From: Protopterus annectens
Taxonomy: Eukaryota; Chordata; Ceratodontiformes; Protopteridae
Reading direction: 5' to 3'
DNA length: 64,000 nucleotides
Assembly: GCF_019279795.1 (NCBI RefSeq)
Contig: NC_056732.1
Span: 1,073,767,540 to 1,073,831,539 of the forward strand
Numbering within the stretch: the first letter of the stretch is position 1; the number at the start of each line of letters is the position of its first letter. The notes under the pieces are model-generated. The model was not told the origin of the DNA. It ran no database searches and worked only from the letters and a program-made list of their open reading frames with translations. Positions 46,860 through 59,324 of the stretch are shown here, in pieces. The translations under genes were made by a program, and so were the position numbers.

Positions 46860-48190
46860 ACAAGAAATGCCATTGTTTTGGCTTTTTTGGGTGGCATTTT
46901 CAGTATAGTGCCACCTTTGATCTTTCCTCATCTTTGAGGGTATTCGCCAAGGTGTTAGCTGTGTTGTATTAGACGCTGTAGCAGATAAACCTCCTAGTGC
47001 ATCCCTACTTTGATGGCTGTAAGCTGAAGTCTGATCATGACTTTACCCTGCAGTCTCCCTTGTCTGTAGTGTCTAGTTGTACTCTTATCAAGTGAAAACA
47101 ATCATCTGGTGCAATACATCTCCTTCCTAAATGTAATTCTGTACATGGGATACAGTATTGGGTAGCCAGCCCACCTGTAGATGGGAACAAGAGTTCGGTG
47201 TACTGAGATTTTTGGCTATTACTTAGAAAAGGGCCCAAGTCAGCTAGTGATGTGCTTACTGTGGCCCCTGAGTACTCGGAGCCCAGCTTCACAATGCCAG
47301 TGGCTTCACAGTTATTCCTTCTTTTATCTTTCCTGTTCCCAGACCCTGCTTCTGTTGCATAAGGTTGTAAACCTCAGCCCACAGACTGAAGTGAGGGTTC
47401 CCTTTTCTGCTTTCCTTATCAGCTCAGTGCCTACCACCAGGAACATTGCTAGAGAAGTAAAAGCCCATATCAAGACTGCCTAGGATAAGGTCAGTTGATC
47501 CAACAAAGAAGCTACTGCACATCATCCTTGTAAACGTTTGGATAGTTTTACTAGTCCTGCAATTTCTACAGTCACTTGCAAAGCCTGAGCCTGTATTGGT
47601 GAGGTTGAACAGTTGAAGGTAGCAGAGTGTTTTCTGAACAAGTAAAACAGGACTGTTGCCACAGAGAAACTTGCCATGTTTAGGCCACCAATCAGTATAA
47701 TGTTCTAGTTCTACTCCATGGTCTAATGGAATTGAATCCCTTGATTTTTGACAACATAAACAGCTGCTTTAGCCACCTCCTTGGGATGCAGTTAGCTGTA
47801 GAAAGTGTTTAGGTAACTGGAAGAGGGACACAACTGTCTGAGAGATGAGTTTTGCTTTTTTGCATTGAGGAGAATGCTTAAATTTTAGAAAGAAGGTCCA
47901 TCTAGGTATTCCCTATTTTTTCAGTGATTTACTCACCTTCTGCAAACTCTGCCAATCTTGACATCCCCAGACTTGACATTGACCCAAGGGTTGGGGGTTT
48001 TAGTGCTGTGTAAAGATTGTTTCTGCCATAACTTCAGGATTAACACATTGTTAGAGCTCCAGGTTTTCATGTGCAAATGCCTACATTTGATCTCTCTCAA
48101 GAGCTATGCCTCTATAAAGATTGACCCCTTTTTCCTTCTAAAGTGGTATCTGAGCTGTCACTCATAAAGTCCATTAGCTTATAACAGATG
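46860..48190 (+). pseudogene. Decayed DIRS fragment: RT then recombinase
   Basis: Near 46895-47040 the translation reads FQYSATFDLSSSLRVFAKVL and then HPYFDGCKLKSDHD, position by position like YQFSALPFGLSTAPRVFTKCL and YPYLDDCLIQAESKD of DIRS copy 2. The catalytic box has become YFDG. Near 48050-48165, LLELQVFMCK and DPFFLLKWYLS match SELQALMAVE and NPSFMPKVVSS of the recombinase. RNase H and the MT-like domain are missing or unreadable between them. Lies in MYD88 intron 3. Confidence 0.5.
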
Positions 48191-48416
48191 AGATGAACCA
48201 AGGTACTGAGTCAAATAACGTTGGAGGGAAAGGTAATAGAGTAGGATGAGGCCAAGCACAAGTTTGGGATGCAAGTCAGAGACTTCCTGCCATAGTAGGG
48301 ACTGAAGACAGAATAAGATACCGGGCCAACACGGCTAGGCACAAACACGATTTATTAACACTGATAAAAATAAAAAAAATATATAAGCACACTATAAGCA
48401 TTCTCATACAGCAGTA

Positions 48417-48418
<2 letters not shown>

Positions 48419-48472
<54 letters not shown>
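48419..48472. repeat. (TG)/(TA)n microsatellite
   Basis: Short GT run, then about 23 TA units. Confidence 0.95.
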
Positions 48473-51076
<2,604 letters not shown>

Positions 51077-51430
51077 CTACCTTGGGACGTCTGCATACTT
51101 CTCAATAGAGGTGGCATCAGCCCAAGCCTTCTTTAGTCCTTTCTTGCCGTACTCAGTGAGTGTATCTTGTGAACTACGGTTGTGTTCATCAGTCCAGCGT
51201 CTCATTGTACCTCTTCTTCCAATCTGGGCACTGGGGACAATTTTTTTCAGTGTCCTGTAGACTGTCCCTACACAGGTATTTAGTGCTGCATGTGTAGGCA
51301 ATTTGTATGTCTGCCCAGATAAAGTTTTTGGGTGTGTGCGCCTGTAAAAAAAAAAGTGTATACTGTTTAGGGCCCAAGTACAACATATGCCCTCTTGTTC
51401 TCTTTGCATGCAGTTTAGTAGAAAGGCCAT
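51077..51430 (-). CDS. Unrecognised open frame, possibly transposon-derived
   Basis: 117 codons on the minus strand without a stop. It has a normal amino-acid mix, unlike most open frames here. Visible features are a Thr/Pro-rich start (THPKTLSGQTYKLPTHAALN), a basic segment TLKKIVPSAQIGRRGTMRRW, and a helix-like end (LTEYGKKGLKKAWADATSIE) with Trp and Lys spacing that recalls Myb/SANT-like or transposon DNA-binding domains. A run of A (51340-51349) near its start may be a frameshift site. I do not recognise the family. It lies inside what should be MYD88 intron 4. Confidence 0.35.
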   Translation of the reverse strand: MAFLLNCMQREQEGICCTWALNSIHFFFYRRTHPKTLSGQTYKLPTHAALNTCVGTVYRTLKKIVPSAQIGRRGTMRRWTDEHNRSSQDTLTEYGKKGLKKAWADATSIEKYADVPR

Positions 51431-53804
51431 TATAAGAAGAGTGTTAATCTTCCAATTGTATGTCTACAAAAATAAGTATTTAGTCATCTCATTCATGCGA
51501 CATGTTAAACCGAGTTCCTATCTGCTTGAGTTGGTGGTGTATTAGGTGGATGTAAAAGATTGCACAGCACATGTTGAAAAGAGTATGGGACGTTTCCTGA
51601 TGCTCTGACCAAATTTTACTTTGTATCTTCTCGGATCTCCCCTGAAGCCTAGCAGGACTTCATCAACAAAGGATGGGAGAGAGGGATAAATATATTAGTA
51701 GGCCACCATATCTGCTAAATAGCTGGATCACACTTCTGTGGGTACAGGCTGTATGAGGAGAAAAAGCCACAGATTTTTACAAAAGGCTGCTGTTAGTAAA
51801 AAGAAAAAAAATGGACAAGAGAGACTGGTTCTAGAGTTGTTAAGACTAAATAAATACCTTTGGGTTGCAAAATTCAAAATGCCTAGTGTTCAGGCCATAT
51901 TATTCTTCCTGGCTTCACTGGTGCTGAATTTGACTGTAGATCTAAAGAATTCCTGCCTGCATATAGCCGTAGCAGAGGAATCACAGATGTTTCCCCAGAT
52001 TGAAAGCAGAGGTGTTGCCATTACCATTTTACTGCCTTCCTGTCAGCATAGCTGTCAAGTGTACCTCATCATGAGGAACGTTCCATATTTGGGGTCTAAA
52101 AAGTTCATGTTCCTCAAAGTTCCACATTGAAAGGGTTTGTCACACACTCAGTATTACCATTTTTTTTTTACTGATATCCATAGTAAATAGAGCTGAATTG
52201 TATTATTTCATTAAAATAACCAATATACAAGTAAAATATCACATGTTAACTATTCTGTGAGCTTCCTAGTTGAAGTTTGTTAGTAGGCTGTTAAGTGTTC
52301 CACATTTTGCCCAATTGTTCCACATTATGAGAAGGAGTGTTCTTCATTTTGGATATGGAAGGTTAAGAGCTATGCCTTTCAGTTTAGCTACTGTGCCTAG
52401 AGTTTTTACAGAATGCATGGTGCCATTGATAGCCCATTGCAGTTCCAAGGGGATTCACATATACCCCAATCTGGTTAAATACCTCATATAGGCTTAGTCC
52501 CAGTAAAAGCTACAGAGACCCATAATATGTACCCTTGAATGTTTTCAGAGTCTGGGTTTCTCTTTCAGGTTTCTGAAACATCCAGTCTTAGGACCCATTC
52601 TATCCTGGCTGGAGTGTTAGCTATTACAGAGAAGAAAGCCCTTTACCCCAATAGAAAATTGCAGGTCCTTTCTGCATTTTTCAGGAACATGGCACTGAGG
52701 GCATCTGGTTATATGGCATTTGTCAAACTGATGGTACCTGTGAGGAAGCAGCCATCGTACCTGACAAATACAGCTGGTACTATTTCATACAGTGACCTTG
52801 TCATGTTACAGGGCTGCTAGTTCCTTTATATTCAGAAGTGTACAAATGACTGTCCCCAAAACAGGGGCCATCAATCAGCAATGGCTACAGCAGCACAAAT
52901 GGTTAGTAGAGAAACTACCATCCCAGTTTGCCTTGCATAAATAAGGAAACCAGAATGGTGAGTTGAAGTGCAGAGCTGTCAGTTGATGCTTTTCAGACAA
53001 CCCGTTTCAAACCAGACCTTTATTATGCACACCTCAAACACTGCATTTTGGGACTATAGTGGGGATCTCAATGTTCAGGAAACCTGGAGCTCCAGTGAAA
53101 GGAGGAACTATGTAAACCATAAAGAAAAGGCTAGGAATATAAACATGAATTGTAAAGAAAATAGAAGGAATATAAACCAGAAGAAATGATGGCTGTGATA
53201 GCAGATCTCAAAACCTTCAAGCAGATATAGAAATCAGGAGTTCTACACTTGATTGCAGACAATGCCACACTTTTGTATATAAACAAGGGTCTTTCATTCT
53301 TACTGTCTCTGCAGATTGACATTGCAGGCTTGGGAAGAGTCCCCTTAGGCCAAGGTCACCCTGATGGTGACTTGCATCCGGTCTCGTGAGAATTTCCTAG
53401 CAGATCAGTTAAGTAGGACTTTGCAGACTCTAACAACTGGGTGCTAGGCAGGGGCACCTTTCTAGACCTTACTCCCATGATGGGGGTACCAGAGGTAGAC
53501 CTCTTTGGTGCTTTAACTGTCTGTTGCTTGGAGAAGCAAACAGTCTGGGGCATTGGATGCCTTCTTTGTTAATTGGGCAGGGCTATTTCTGAGAGATTTC
53601 CCTCCCATTTCCTTACATTTCAGGGTAATTTCTATGATAATGAAGGAAAGACTAGAGATAATAGTAGCTGCTTCTTCCTAGCCAAAGCAGCATCACTTCT
53701 CCCTTCCACCGGAGATGTTAATGTAGGAACTGTATTTCAAAAAAGTGGCCAGCACCAAGGTGTATAATGCGCACATATATTTTATTCGGTTTGAAGTGCT
53801 TCCA

Positions 53805-53850
53805 CCAACATCATACCAGTTTCGGTATCCTGCCTTCTTCAGTGATACAC
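53805..53850 (-). ncRNA. Hammerhead-like ribozyme motif, left arm
   Basis: On the minus strand: stem I AUCA, CUGAAGA, an extra A, stem II GGCA/UACC with one mismatch, GAAA, a two-pair stem III (AC..GU), cleavage triplet GUA, then UGAU, which pairs with AUCA. All parts of the hammerhead core are present in order. The extra A before stem II is the main departure. Confidence 0.5.
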
Positions 53851-53894
53851 AGATCACTGAAGAAGGCAGGATGCCGAAACCTGTAAGATGTTGG
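53849..53894 (+). ncRNA. Hammerhead-like ribozyme motif, right arm
   Basis: CUGAAGA, stem II GGCA/UGCC (fully paired), GAAA, a two-pair stem III and GUA. Stem I has one mismatch next to the cleavage site (U to A against the left arm). The right arm therefore keeps stem II and has damaged stem I; the left arm has the reverse. Confidence 0.45.
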
Positions 53895-54185
53895 TGGAAC
53901 CATTTCAAACCCAATAAAATATATGCATGTGTTATACACCTTGATGCTGGCCGCTTTTTGGAAATGTAGGATTGGTGTTTTGTCCGATTGCACTTGCTGT
54001 ACCTGCGAGCATCTTCTGGGTTCTCTAATGTAGAAACTGTACCAATTCTACTGCTGTCTCAGCATATGAATCTCCTGATGCAGCTTAAGGGAGGGGTTCT
54101 TAGTATACTCACACTTGTTCACATTCCAGCTAACAGCATGAAGGATATCACCCTGCTACTTCAGGGCACTTTTACTTATGCATAA

Positions 54186-54252
54186 TGTAATGAGGGAAGC
54201 TTGGAGGCCAAGTTTGAGGAAATGCAATCTAGAATCCTCATTCTCTGGAGTA
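54186..54252 (+). mobile_element. CR1 3' fragment, part 1 (before PLE 2)
   Basis: Reads SRILILWS up to the PLE 2 insertion. It joins, after removing PLE 2 and one copy of the duplication, to 58017-58285. The block fits the Leu-Trp segment near the CR1 ORF2 end. Confidence 0.55.
54238..54252. repeat. Target-site duplication of PLE 2, left copy
   Basis: tcattctctggagta, identical to 58002-58016. It marks the outer limits of the inverted Penelope pair. Confidence 0.85.
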
Positions 54253-54685
54253 AGACAAGAAATAAATTCTCCTCACCACTACTAAAAGACACCGAGGGTA
54301 GACAAATGAACAAAGAAAAAAGACCTTGGGTGTCGTCCACAGCTTCAGGCTTCAGACTGTTAAAACACAATTTATTAATCGCTTAAAAAGTGAAGCTGAC
54401 AGGATGTAAACTTCACTAGAATATGGTAAACTGAAAAAGTTAAGAATCCAAGCAGTTGTCATCCACAGCATCAAACTTCAGGCTGTTAAAACTCAATTTA
54501 TTGAAAACTTAAAAAGTGAAGCTGACAAAATGCAAGCTTCACTGAGATGCTGAAATAATTAGCCTAGTAATTAACATCCACAACTTCAGGCTTCAAGTTG
54601 TTAAAGCACAGTTAATAGATGCTTTGTAAGCAAAGCTGACAAAAACATATACTTCACTGGAGTGTAAAAAGCTGATGAAATTGTC

Positions 54686-54730
54686 CAAACGATAAGCACT
54701 TTCGGCAGATGCCTTCTTCAGATCATATAA
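54686..54730 (-). ncRNA. Hammerhead-like ribozyme motif, PLE 2 minus copy
   Basis: Minus strand: AUGAU, CUGAAGA, extra A, stem II GGC/GCC with an AUCU loop, GAAA, short stem III, cleavage triplet CUU, then AUCGU. AUCGU pairs with AUGAU over five positions (four Watson-Crick, one G-U). Confidence 0.5.
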
Positions 54731-54882
54731 AAGTGTGGTTAGTTCTTCCTGTTTATAAAGGAAACACAATCAAGAGCTGGTAGCTAATTGTCTTTGGTGT
54801 TCTTAAAGGCACATGACAAAAATAAATGTTCAAAGTGGAGATTTGTCTCCTATAATGTAGTTCAATGTTAAAAATGCTAGAA

Positions 54883-55974
54883 TCATGTATTAATGTTTGG
54901 TAGGTTTCTTCTAGATTTTAGAACAGGTCTGAGAGGTACTATTGTATTAAGACCTGGGGGTTGATTGGCTCTAAAATTGTTGATCCAAAAGATCTCTCTC
55001 AATTCTGTCCTGTTATGGACATCTCCTTCCCTGATGTTTTGGGTGACCACTTCCACTGCTTTGAACAAGAAATTATGCGTAGGATGGACCAATACGTGTG
55101 CTGCTAAGGCATTATGTGGAACTTTCTGATCAATGTCTCTGACATGTCGTAGAATATGATCCTTTAATCGTTGGTCAGTTTTACCAAGATAGAAAGCTTG
55201 GCACTTGCGACAGGTAGCCAAATAGATAATATGGCTAGTAGTACAATCAGCATAAACATCGAAATGAAAGTTACGTCCAGATACTGGGTGGAGAAAAGTA
55301 TTACTAGTATCTAAATAAGGACAAGCTTTGCATCTGCAGCATTTAAAAGTACCTTTGCAGTCTGATAGTGGACCACCACATTTAAAGCCATCTTTATGGC
55401 ATAATAATCTCTTGATATTCTTTTTATTCTTGTAGAGAAACCTGGGTCTCTCTCCAACGATGTTCTTTATTTTATCATCCGCTGTCAGAATCGGCCAAAA
55501 TTTCCTGATCACTTCACAGACCTGTTGATTGTCTGAACTGTAAGTGAGCATACATCTAAGTTGTTGAGGTGTTGTGTCATTAGACTGTCTTCGTGAAGAT
55601 TGTTCAGACCTCTCCGAGTAATAAGGTTGACCTGTTTGCTTTCTATAGGTTTGCACCTGTGAAACTGTTGGAAAATTGTTTTCCTGATAAGCTCTATCCT
55701 TCAAATATCTACGTAGATTGGATTGCGCTTCCAAGAATTCCTCCTCATCAGTACATAGTCTTGAGACTCTTAAGATTTGTTTGTCAAAGATGTTATCAAA
55801 AATATGTCTTGGATGCATGCTCTGCCTGTGTAAGAAATGATTTTGCCAGGTCTCTTTCCAATGCACCCCAGTAGAGAGACCTTGAGTTGGATGTAAATGT
55901 ATCTTGACATCCAAGAAATCTATGACTGAGGATGAGTGTTTCATTTTCAGATTTATTTGAATTTTTTGAAACAC
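54883..55974 (-). CDS. PLE 2 minus copy: RT thumb and GIY-YIG endonuclease, open
   Basis: 363 codons without a stop. It starts in the RT just before the thumb (KMKHSSSVIDFLDVKIHLH) and continues through HWKETWQNHFLHRQSMHP. It has the Cys-rich finger CCRCKACPYLD (near residue 210), then the nuclease: IIYLATCRKCQAFYLGKTDQ (GIY and YIG positions read IYL and YLG), with RLKDHILRHVRD behind it supplying the conserved Arg. It ends with the PLE tail block FRANQPPGLN and a stop at 54883. The RT palm is missing (5' truncated), so it cannot move by itself. The clean frame suggests a recent insertion. Confidence 0.75.
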   Translation of the reverse strand: MFQKIQINLKMKHSSSVIDFLDVKIHLHPTQGLSTGVHWKETWQNHFLHRQSMHPRHIFDNIFDKQILRVSRLCTDEEEFLEAQSNLRRYLKDRAYQENNFPTVSQVQTYRKQTGQPYYSERSEQSSRRQSNDTTPQQLRCMLTYSSDNQQVCEVIRKFWPILTADDKIKNIVGERPRFLYKNKKNIKRLLCHKDGFKCGGPLSDCKGTFKCCRCKACPYLDTSNTFLHPVSGRNFHFDVYADCTTSHIIYLATCRKCQAFYLGKTDQRLKDHILRHVRDIDQKVPHNALAAHVLVHPTHNFLFKAVEVVTQNIREGDVHNRTELREIFWINNFRANQPPGLNTIVPLRPVLKSRRNLPNINT

Positions 55975-57426
55975 CTCATCCTATGTTTCCCAGCATTGGT
56001 GGATTACCTAAGATATATAAAGATCTTTTGGACCCTCCCTTATGTCCCATTGTCTCTGGGAGAGGATGGATCACTGAATCCATATCCATGTATGTTGAAA
56101 ATGAACTCAAGAAAGCTTTGCCTTATGCTACCACTGTCTTGAAGGATACAGGCAGCTTCTTAAAAGACTTGTTCTCCACTGTTAAGTCTCTGGATGGTTT
56201 TGATAACCTTCTACTTGTAACTATGGATATAACCAGTCTCTTTACTGTGATTACCCATGAGTATGGCCTGAGGGCCTTACATGCTTTTCTGATTAGACAT
56301 AATTTAACAACGGAACCTCTTTGTTCTCTGCTGGAATTAGTCCTTGAGAATAACATCTTTATATATGGAGATACCTTTTATTTGCAAACCTGGGGTGTGG
56401 CCATGGGAACTCCATGTGCCAACAATTATTCAAACTTGGTCTTGGCTGAGTGGTAATTTAAAACAATCTTCAGTGATGGAAATAACTGGAAGAATGAACT
56501 TGTCTACTATGAGCAATTTGTGGATGATTTTTTTTGTTTATGGAAAGGAGGTATTGACCAATTGGATCTTTTTGTCAGCTTCATTAACAACAGCACTGAC
56601 TTCCTTGAGTTCAAAATGAAACACTCACAAATAATTTTCCAACAGTTTCACAGGTGCAAACCTATAGAAAGCAAAGAGGTCAACCTTATTACTCGGAGAG
56701 GTCTGAACAATCTTCACGAAGACAGTCTAATGACACAACACCTCAACAACTTAGATGTATGCTCACTTACAGTTCAGACAATCGACAGGTCTCTGAAGTG
56801 ATCAGGAAATTTTGGCCGATTCTGACAGTGGATGATAAAATAAAGAACATCGTTGGAGAGAGACCCAGGTTTCTCTATAAGAATAAAAAGAATATCAAGA
56901 GATTATTATACCATAAAGATGGCTTTAAACGTGGTGGTCCACTATCAGACCGCAAAGGTACTTTTAAGTGCTGCTGATGCAAAGCTTGTCCTTATTTAGA
57001 TACTAGTAATACTTTTCTCCACCCAGTATCTGGACGTAACTTTCATTTCGATGTTTATGCTGATTGTACTACTAGCCATATTATCTATTTGGCTACCTGT
57101 CGCAAGTGCCAAGCTTTCTATCTTGGTAAAACTGACCAACGATTAAAGGATCGTATTCTACGACATGTCAGAAACATTGATCAGAAAGTTCCACATAATG
57201 CCTTAGCAGCACACGTATTGGTCCATCCTACGCATAATTTCTTGTTCAAAGCAGTGGAAGTGGTCACCCAAAACATCAGGGAAGGAGATGTCCATAACAG
57301 GACAGAATTGAGAGAGATCTTTTGGATCAACAATTTTAGAGCCAATTGACCCCCAGGTCTTAATACAATAGTACCTTTCAGACCTGTTCTAAAATCTAGA
57401 AGAAACCTACCAAACATTAATACATG
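55945..57426 (+). pseudogene. PLE 2 plus copy: RT and GIY-YIG with internal deletion
   Basis: Starts within the RT: GGLPKIYKDLLDPPLCPIVS, VTMDITSLFTVITHEYGLRA (palm motif with the first catalytic Asp), LQTWGVAMGTPCANNYSNLV, a stop at 56454, then YYEQFVDDFFCLW with the catalytic DD. After KMKHS it jumps to the segment after PTVSQVQ, so about 95 codons that the minus copy keeps are lost. The nuclease part (56654-57349) has a stop in the Cys finger (CCRC to CC-stop-C), then IYLATCRKCQAFYLGKTDQ and the same tail with a stop for Gln (57348). Several missense differences from the minus copy involve Cys codons. Confidence 0.78.
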
Positions 57427-57580
57427 ATTCTAGCATTTTTAACATTGAACTACATTATAGGAGACAAATCTCCACTTTGAACATTTATTTTTGTCCTGTG
57501 CCTTTAAGAACACCAAAGACAATTAGCTACCAGCTCTTGATTGTGTTTTCTTTATAAACAGGAAGAACTAACCACATTTT

Positions 57581-57625
57581 TATACAATCTGAAGAAGGCG
57601 TCTGCCGAAAGCGCTTATCGTTTGG
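57581..57625 (+). ncRNA. Hammerhead-like ribozyme motif, PLE 2 plus copy
   Basis: ACAAU, CUGAAGA, extra A, GGC/GCC stem II with a GUCU loop, GAAA, GCGCUU, then AUCGU. Stem I pairs at four of five positions (one C-A mismatch). Against the minus copy, one G-U pair has become G-C. Confidence 0.48.
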
Positions 57626-58001
57626 ACAATTTCATCAGCTTTTTACACTCCAGTGAAGTATATGTTTTTGTCAGCTTTGCTTACAAAGCATCTATTAACT
57701 GTGCTTTAACAACTTGAAGCCTGAAGTTGTGGATGTTAATTACTAGGCTAATTATTTCAACATCTCAGTGAAGCTTGCATTTTGTCAGCTTCACTTTTTA
57801 TGTTTTCAATAAATTGAGTTTTAACAGCCTGAAGTTTGAAGCTGTGGATGACAACTGCTTGGATACTTAACTTTTTTCAATTTACCATATTCTAGTGAAG
57901 TTTACATCCTGTCAGCTTCACTTTTTAAGTGATTAATAAATTGTGTTTTAACAGTCTGAAGCCTGAAGCTGTGGACAACACCCAAGGTCTTTTTTCTTTG
58001 T

Positions 58002-58285
58002 TCATTCTCTGGAGTACGTTTCCTAGCCATGTGAAACAGAGCCCTTTCTTAGCCTCATTCAAGCACAATCTGGATCAGTAGATGGGAAATTAGAAATTGA
58101 TCCCTGGTCTGACACCTATGTCTTTGATGGACAGAGAAAGCCATTAAATCATGACCTAACTTTGATCCCTTAAAATAACCTCTAAGTCACAATAACTTGT
58201 GGGATACATTTAGTTTGCATGACTAGGCTTATAAAGGCTTCAGTGATTGTTAGCCTAGTATACACCTATGAACCTAAGTGGAATA
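58002..58285 (+). mobile_element. CR1 3' fragment, part 2 (after PLE 2)
   Basis: Begins with the right copy of the duplication (58002-58016), then reads TFPSHVKQSPFLASFKHNLDQ-type sequence in parts (KQSPFLASFKHNLDQ), matching KQSASLALFKGNLDDW of the full CR1. The 3' end has gttagcctagtatacacctatgaac, also found on the SINE at 31340-31372. Confidence 0.65.
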
Positions 58286-59200
58286 TTTTTTGCCCTCTGT
58301 TGTCAAAGGTAGGACCACGATCCAAAATCTGTTGCAGTATCTATGGTTCTCTGGTATTAGTCTGACTTGTTTACCACTGGATGTAATTATGCATCCGTCA
58401 AGGTTTAACATTCAGACACTTCTGTCTGTTTGTTCCACTGAGCCCCCTTTGACATCCTGGCCTCATCTCAACCGGTGTCTTAAGGTGTCCTATACCTCAG
58501 ACTCCCCAGGAAAAAAGTTAGTGCTGCCTGAGATGAGAAGTTCATCCTGGAGAATTTAACCTAGCCCATTTTGAGCCAGTAGCTACCTCAAATACCTTAC
58601 TGGGAGACCACCCTGCGAAAAGCTGTTACTACAGTAAGGATTACTGAGCTCGAAGTATTAATATGTAAAGAACCTTTCATAATCTTCAGCAAAGGTAGGG
58701 GTAAGCTTCCACGCAAAACACCTCCTCCATGATGAACTGTGTAACAGACGTTCCCCTTGAGAAATCATCCAGTTAATTGTTTTCTTCCTTAACCCATGAA
58801 GCAGAGAGGAGAGGGATTTTACACTCTCTCGATAACCACAGACAGCTGATAGAACTTTTGGTTCTATCAAGGAAATCTAAGAGATGGATGGCAGTGTCTT
58901 AAGTAAATGATTTCAAAATGGATCACTCCTTACATATTCTGCTCAGAAGATGCAACATGGCCCTGTCAGAACATATTGTACACAGCTACGACTACCATCT
59001 TTTAGGGCGGTCAGCACCCAAGACCTCATCAGGCAGCTTACACTGTCCTTGGTTCACACATTTTCCAGACCTTGTAGACTAGACATTTAACCAGAGCCAG
59101 TGCGGGATTTGCCTGCCTTTCTGCAGGGACTCCTTCAGTCTTCTCTAGATCTAGCCAGCAACTCTTCACTGTAGAGGGAAAGCTTTGGAAATTATCTCCC
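58285..59200 (+). pseudogene. DIRS tyrosine recombinase relic
   Basis: Fragments in order: NLLQYLWFSGISLTC, WPHLNRCLKVSYTSDSPG (matching WDLNFVLEKLTLPPFEPA), GILHSLDNHRQL (near 58818, matching LLHSLDIHRQL), FKMDHSLHILL (matching ISKWIGHCIRS) and LVHTFSRPCRL (near 59035, matching VHTFTKHYYL). Box I is not readable and frames change often. It continues the split DIRS element from 54185. Confidence 0.6.
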
Positions 59201-59310
59201 TTGTGATGACTGCAACAGTGAGTTATATAAAAGATCATAGTATAGTTCTGCGAGAAACTTAACATAGTCATAGTTTGAGAAGGATCACTGTTGCAGTGCC
59301 AGTTCCCTCC
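59196..59310 (+). repeat. DIRS internal complementary region relic
   Basis: The block gatgactgcaacagtgag at 59204 and its inverted partner tcactgttgcagt at 59286 are about 70 bp apart, as in copies 1 and 2. The middle is diverged. Confidence 0.6.
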
Positions 59311-59324
59311 CTCCCCTCTTCCTT

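Larger units (their letters stand above)
53720..53971. mobile_element. Small palindrome with two hammerhead-like cores (PLE-derived?)
   Basis: Two arms of about 114 bp (53733-53846 and 53853-53966) are inverted copies separated by 6 bp. A 9-bp direct repeat, aatgtagga, flanks it (53720-53728, 53963-53971). Each arm carries CTGAAGAAGGC..GCCGAAA-type sequence like that in PLE 2. It sits in the DIRS MT-like relic. I infer an inverted pair of Penelope-type terminal pieces, or a non-autonomous relative. Confidence 0.65.
51735..54185 (+). pseudogene. DIRS RT, RNase H and MT-like relic
   Basis: RT shows LELLRLNKYLWVAKFKMPSV (near 51833), VDLKNSCLHIAV, then FGYGRLRAMPFSLATVPRVF (near 52350) and IYPNLVKYLI, where the catalytic YLDD has become NLVK. 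RNase H shows ADNATLLYINKG (near 53260). The MT-like domain shows GVPEVDLFGALT (near 53480) and IIVAASS-PKQHHFSLPP (near 53660, one stop), matching ILIAPDWPRQHWYPLLPS of copy 1. After the palindrome, VPILLLSQHMNLLMQLKGG (near 54033) fits the end of that domain. The lost catalytic Asp residues show a long-dead copy. Confidence 0.65.
54253..58001. mobile_element. PLE 2: head-to-head inverted Penelope-like dimer
   Basis: A minus-strand copy (54253 to about 55950) and a plus-strand copy (about 55950-58001) face outward from a central junction. Arms 54306-55677 and 56633-58005 are inverted copies at roughly 97% identity by eye. The plus copy extends further 5' in the RT but lacks about 95 codons that the minus copy has. 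The outer ends contain 3' UTR repeats, with a gcttcact..gtcagctt type unit seen about three times per arm, and hammerhead-like motifs. One target duplication bounds the whole. Confidence 0.85.
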
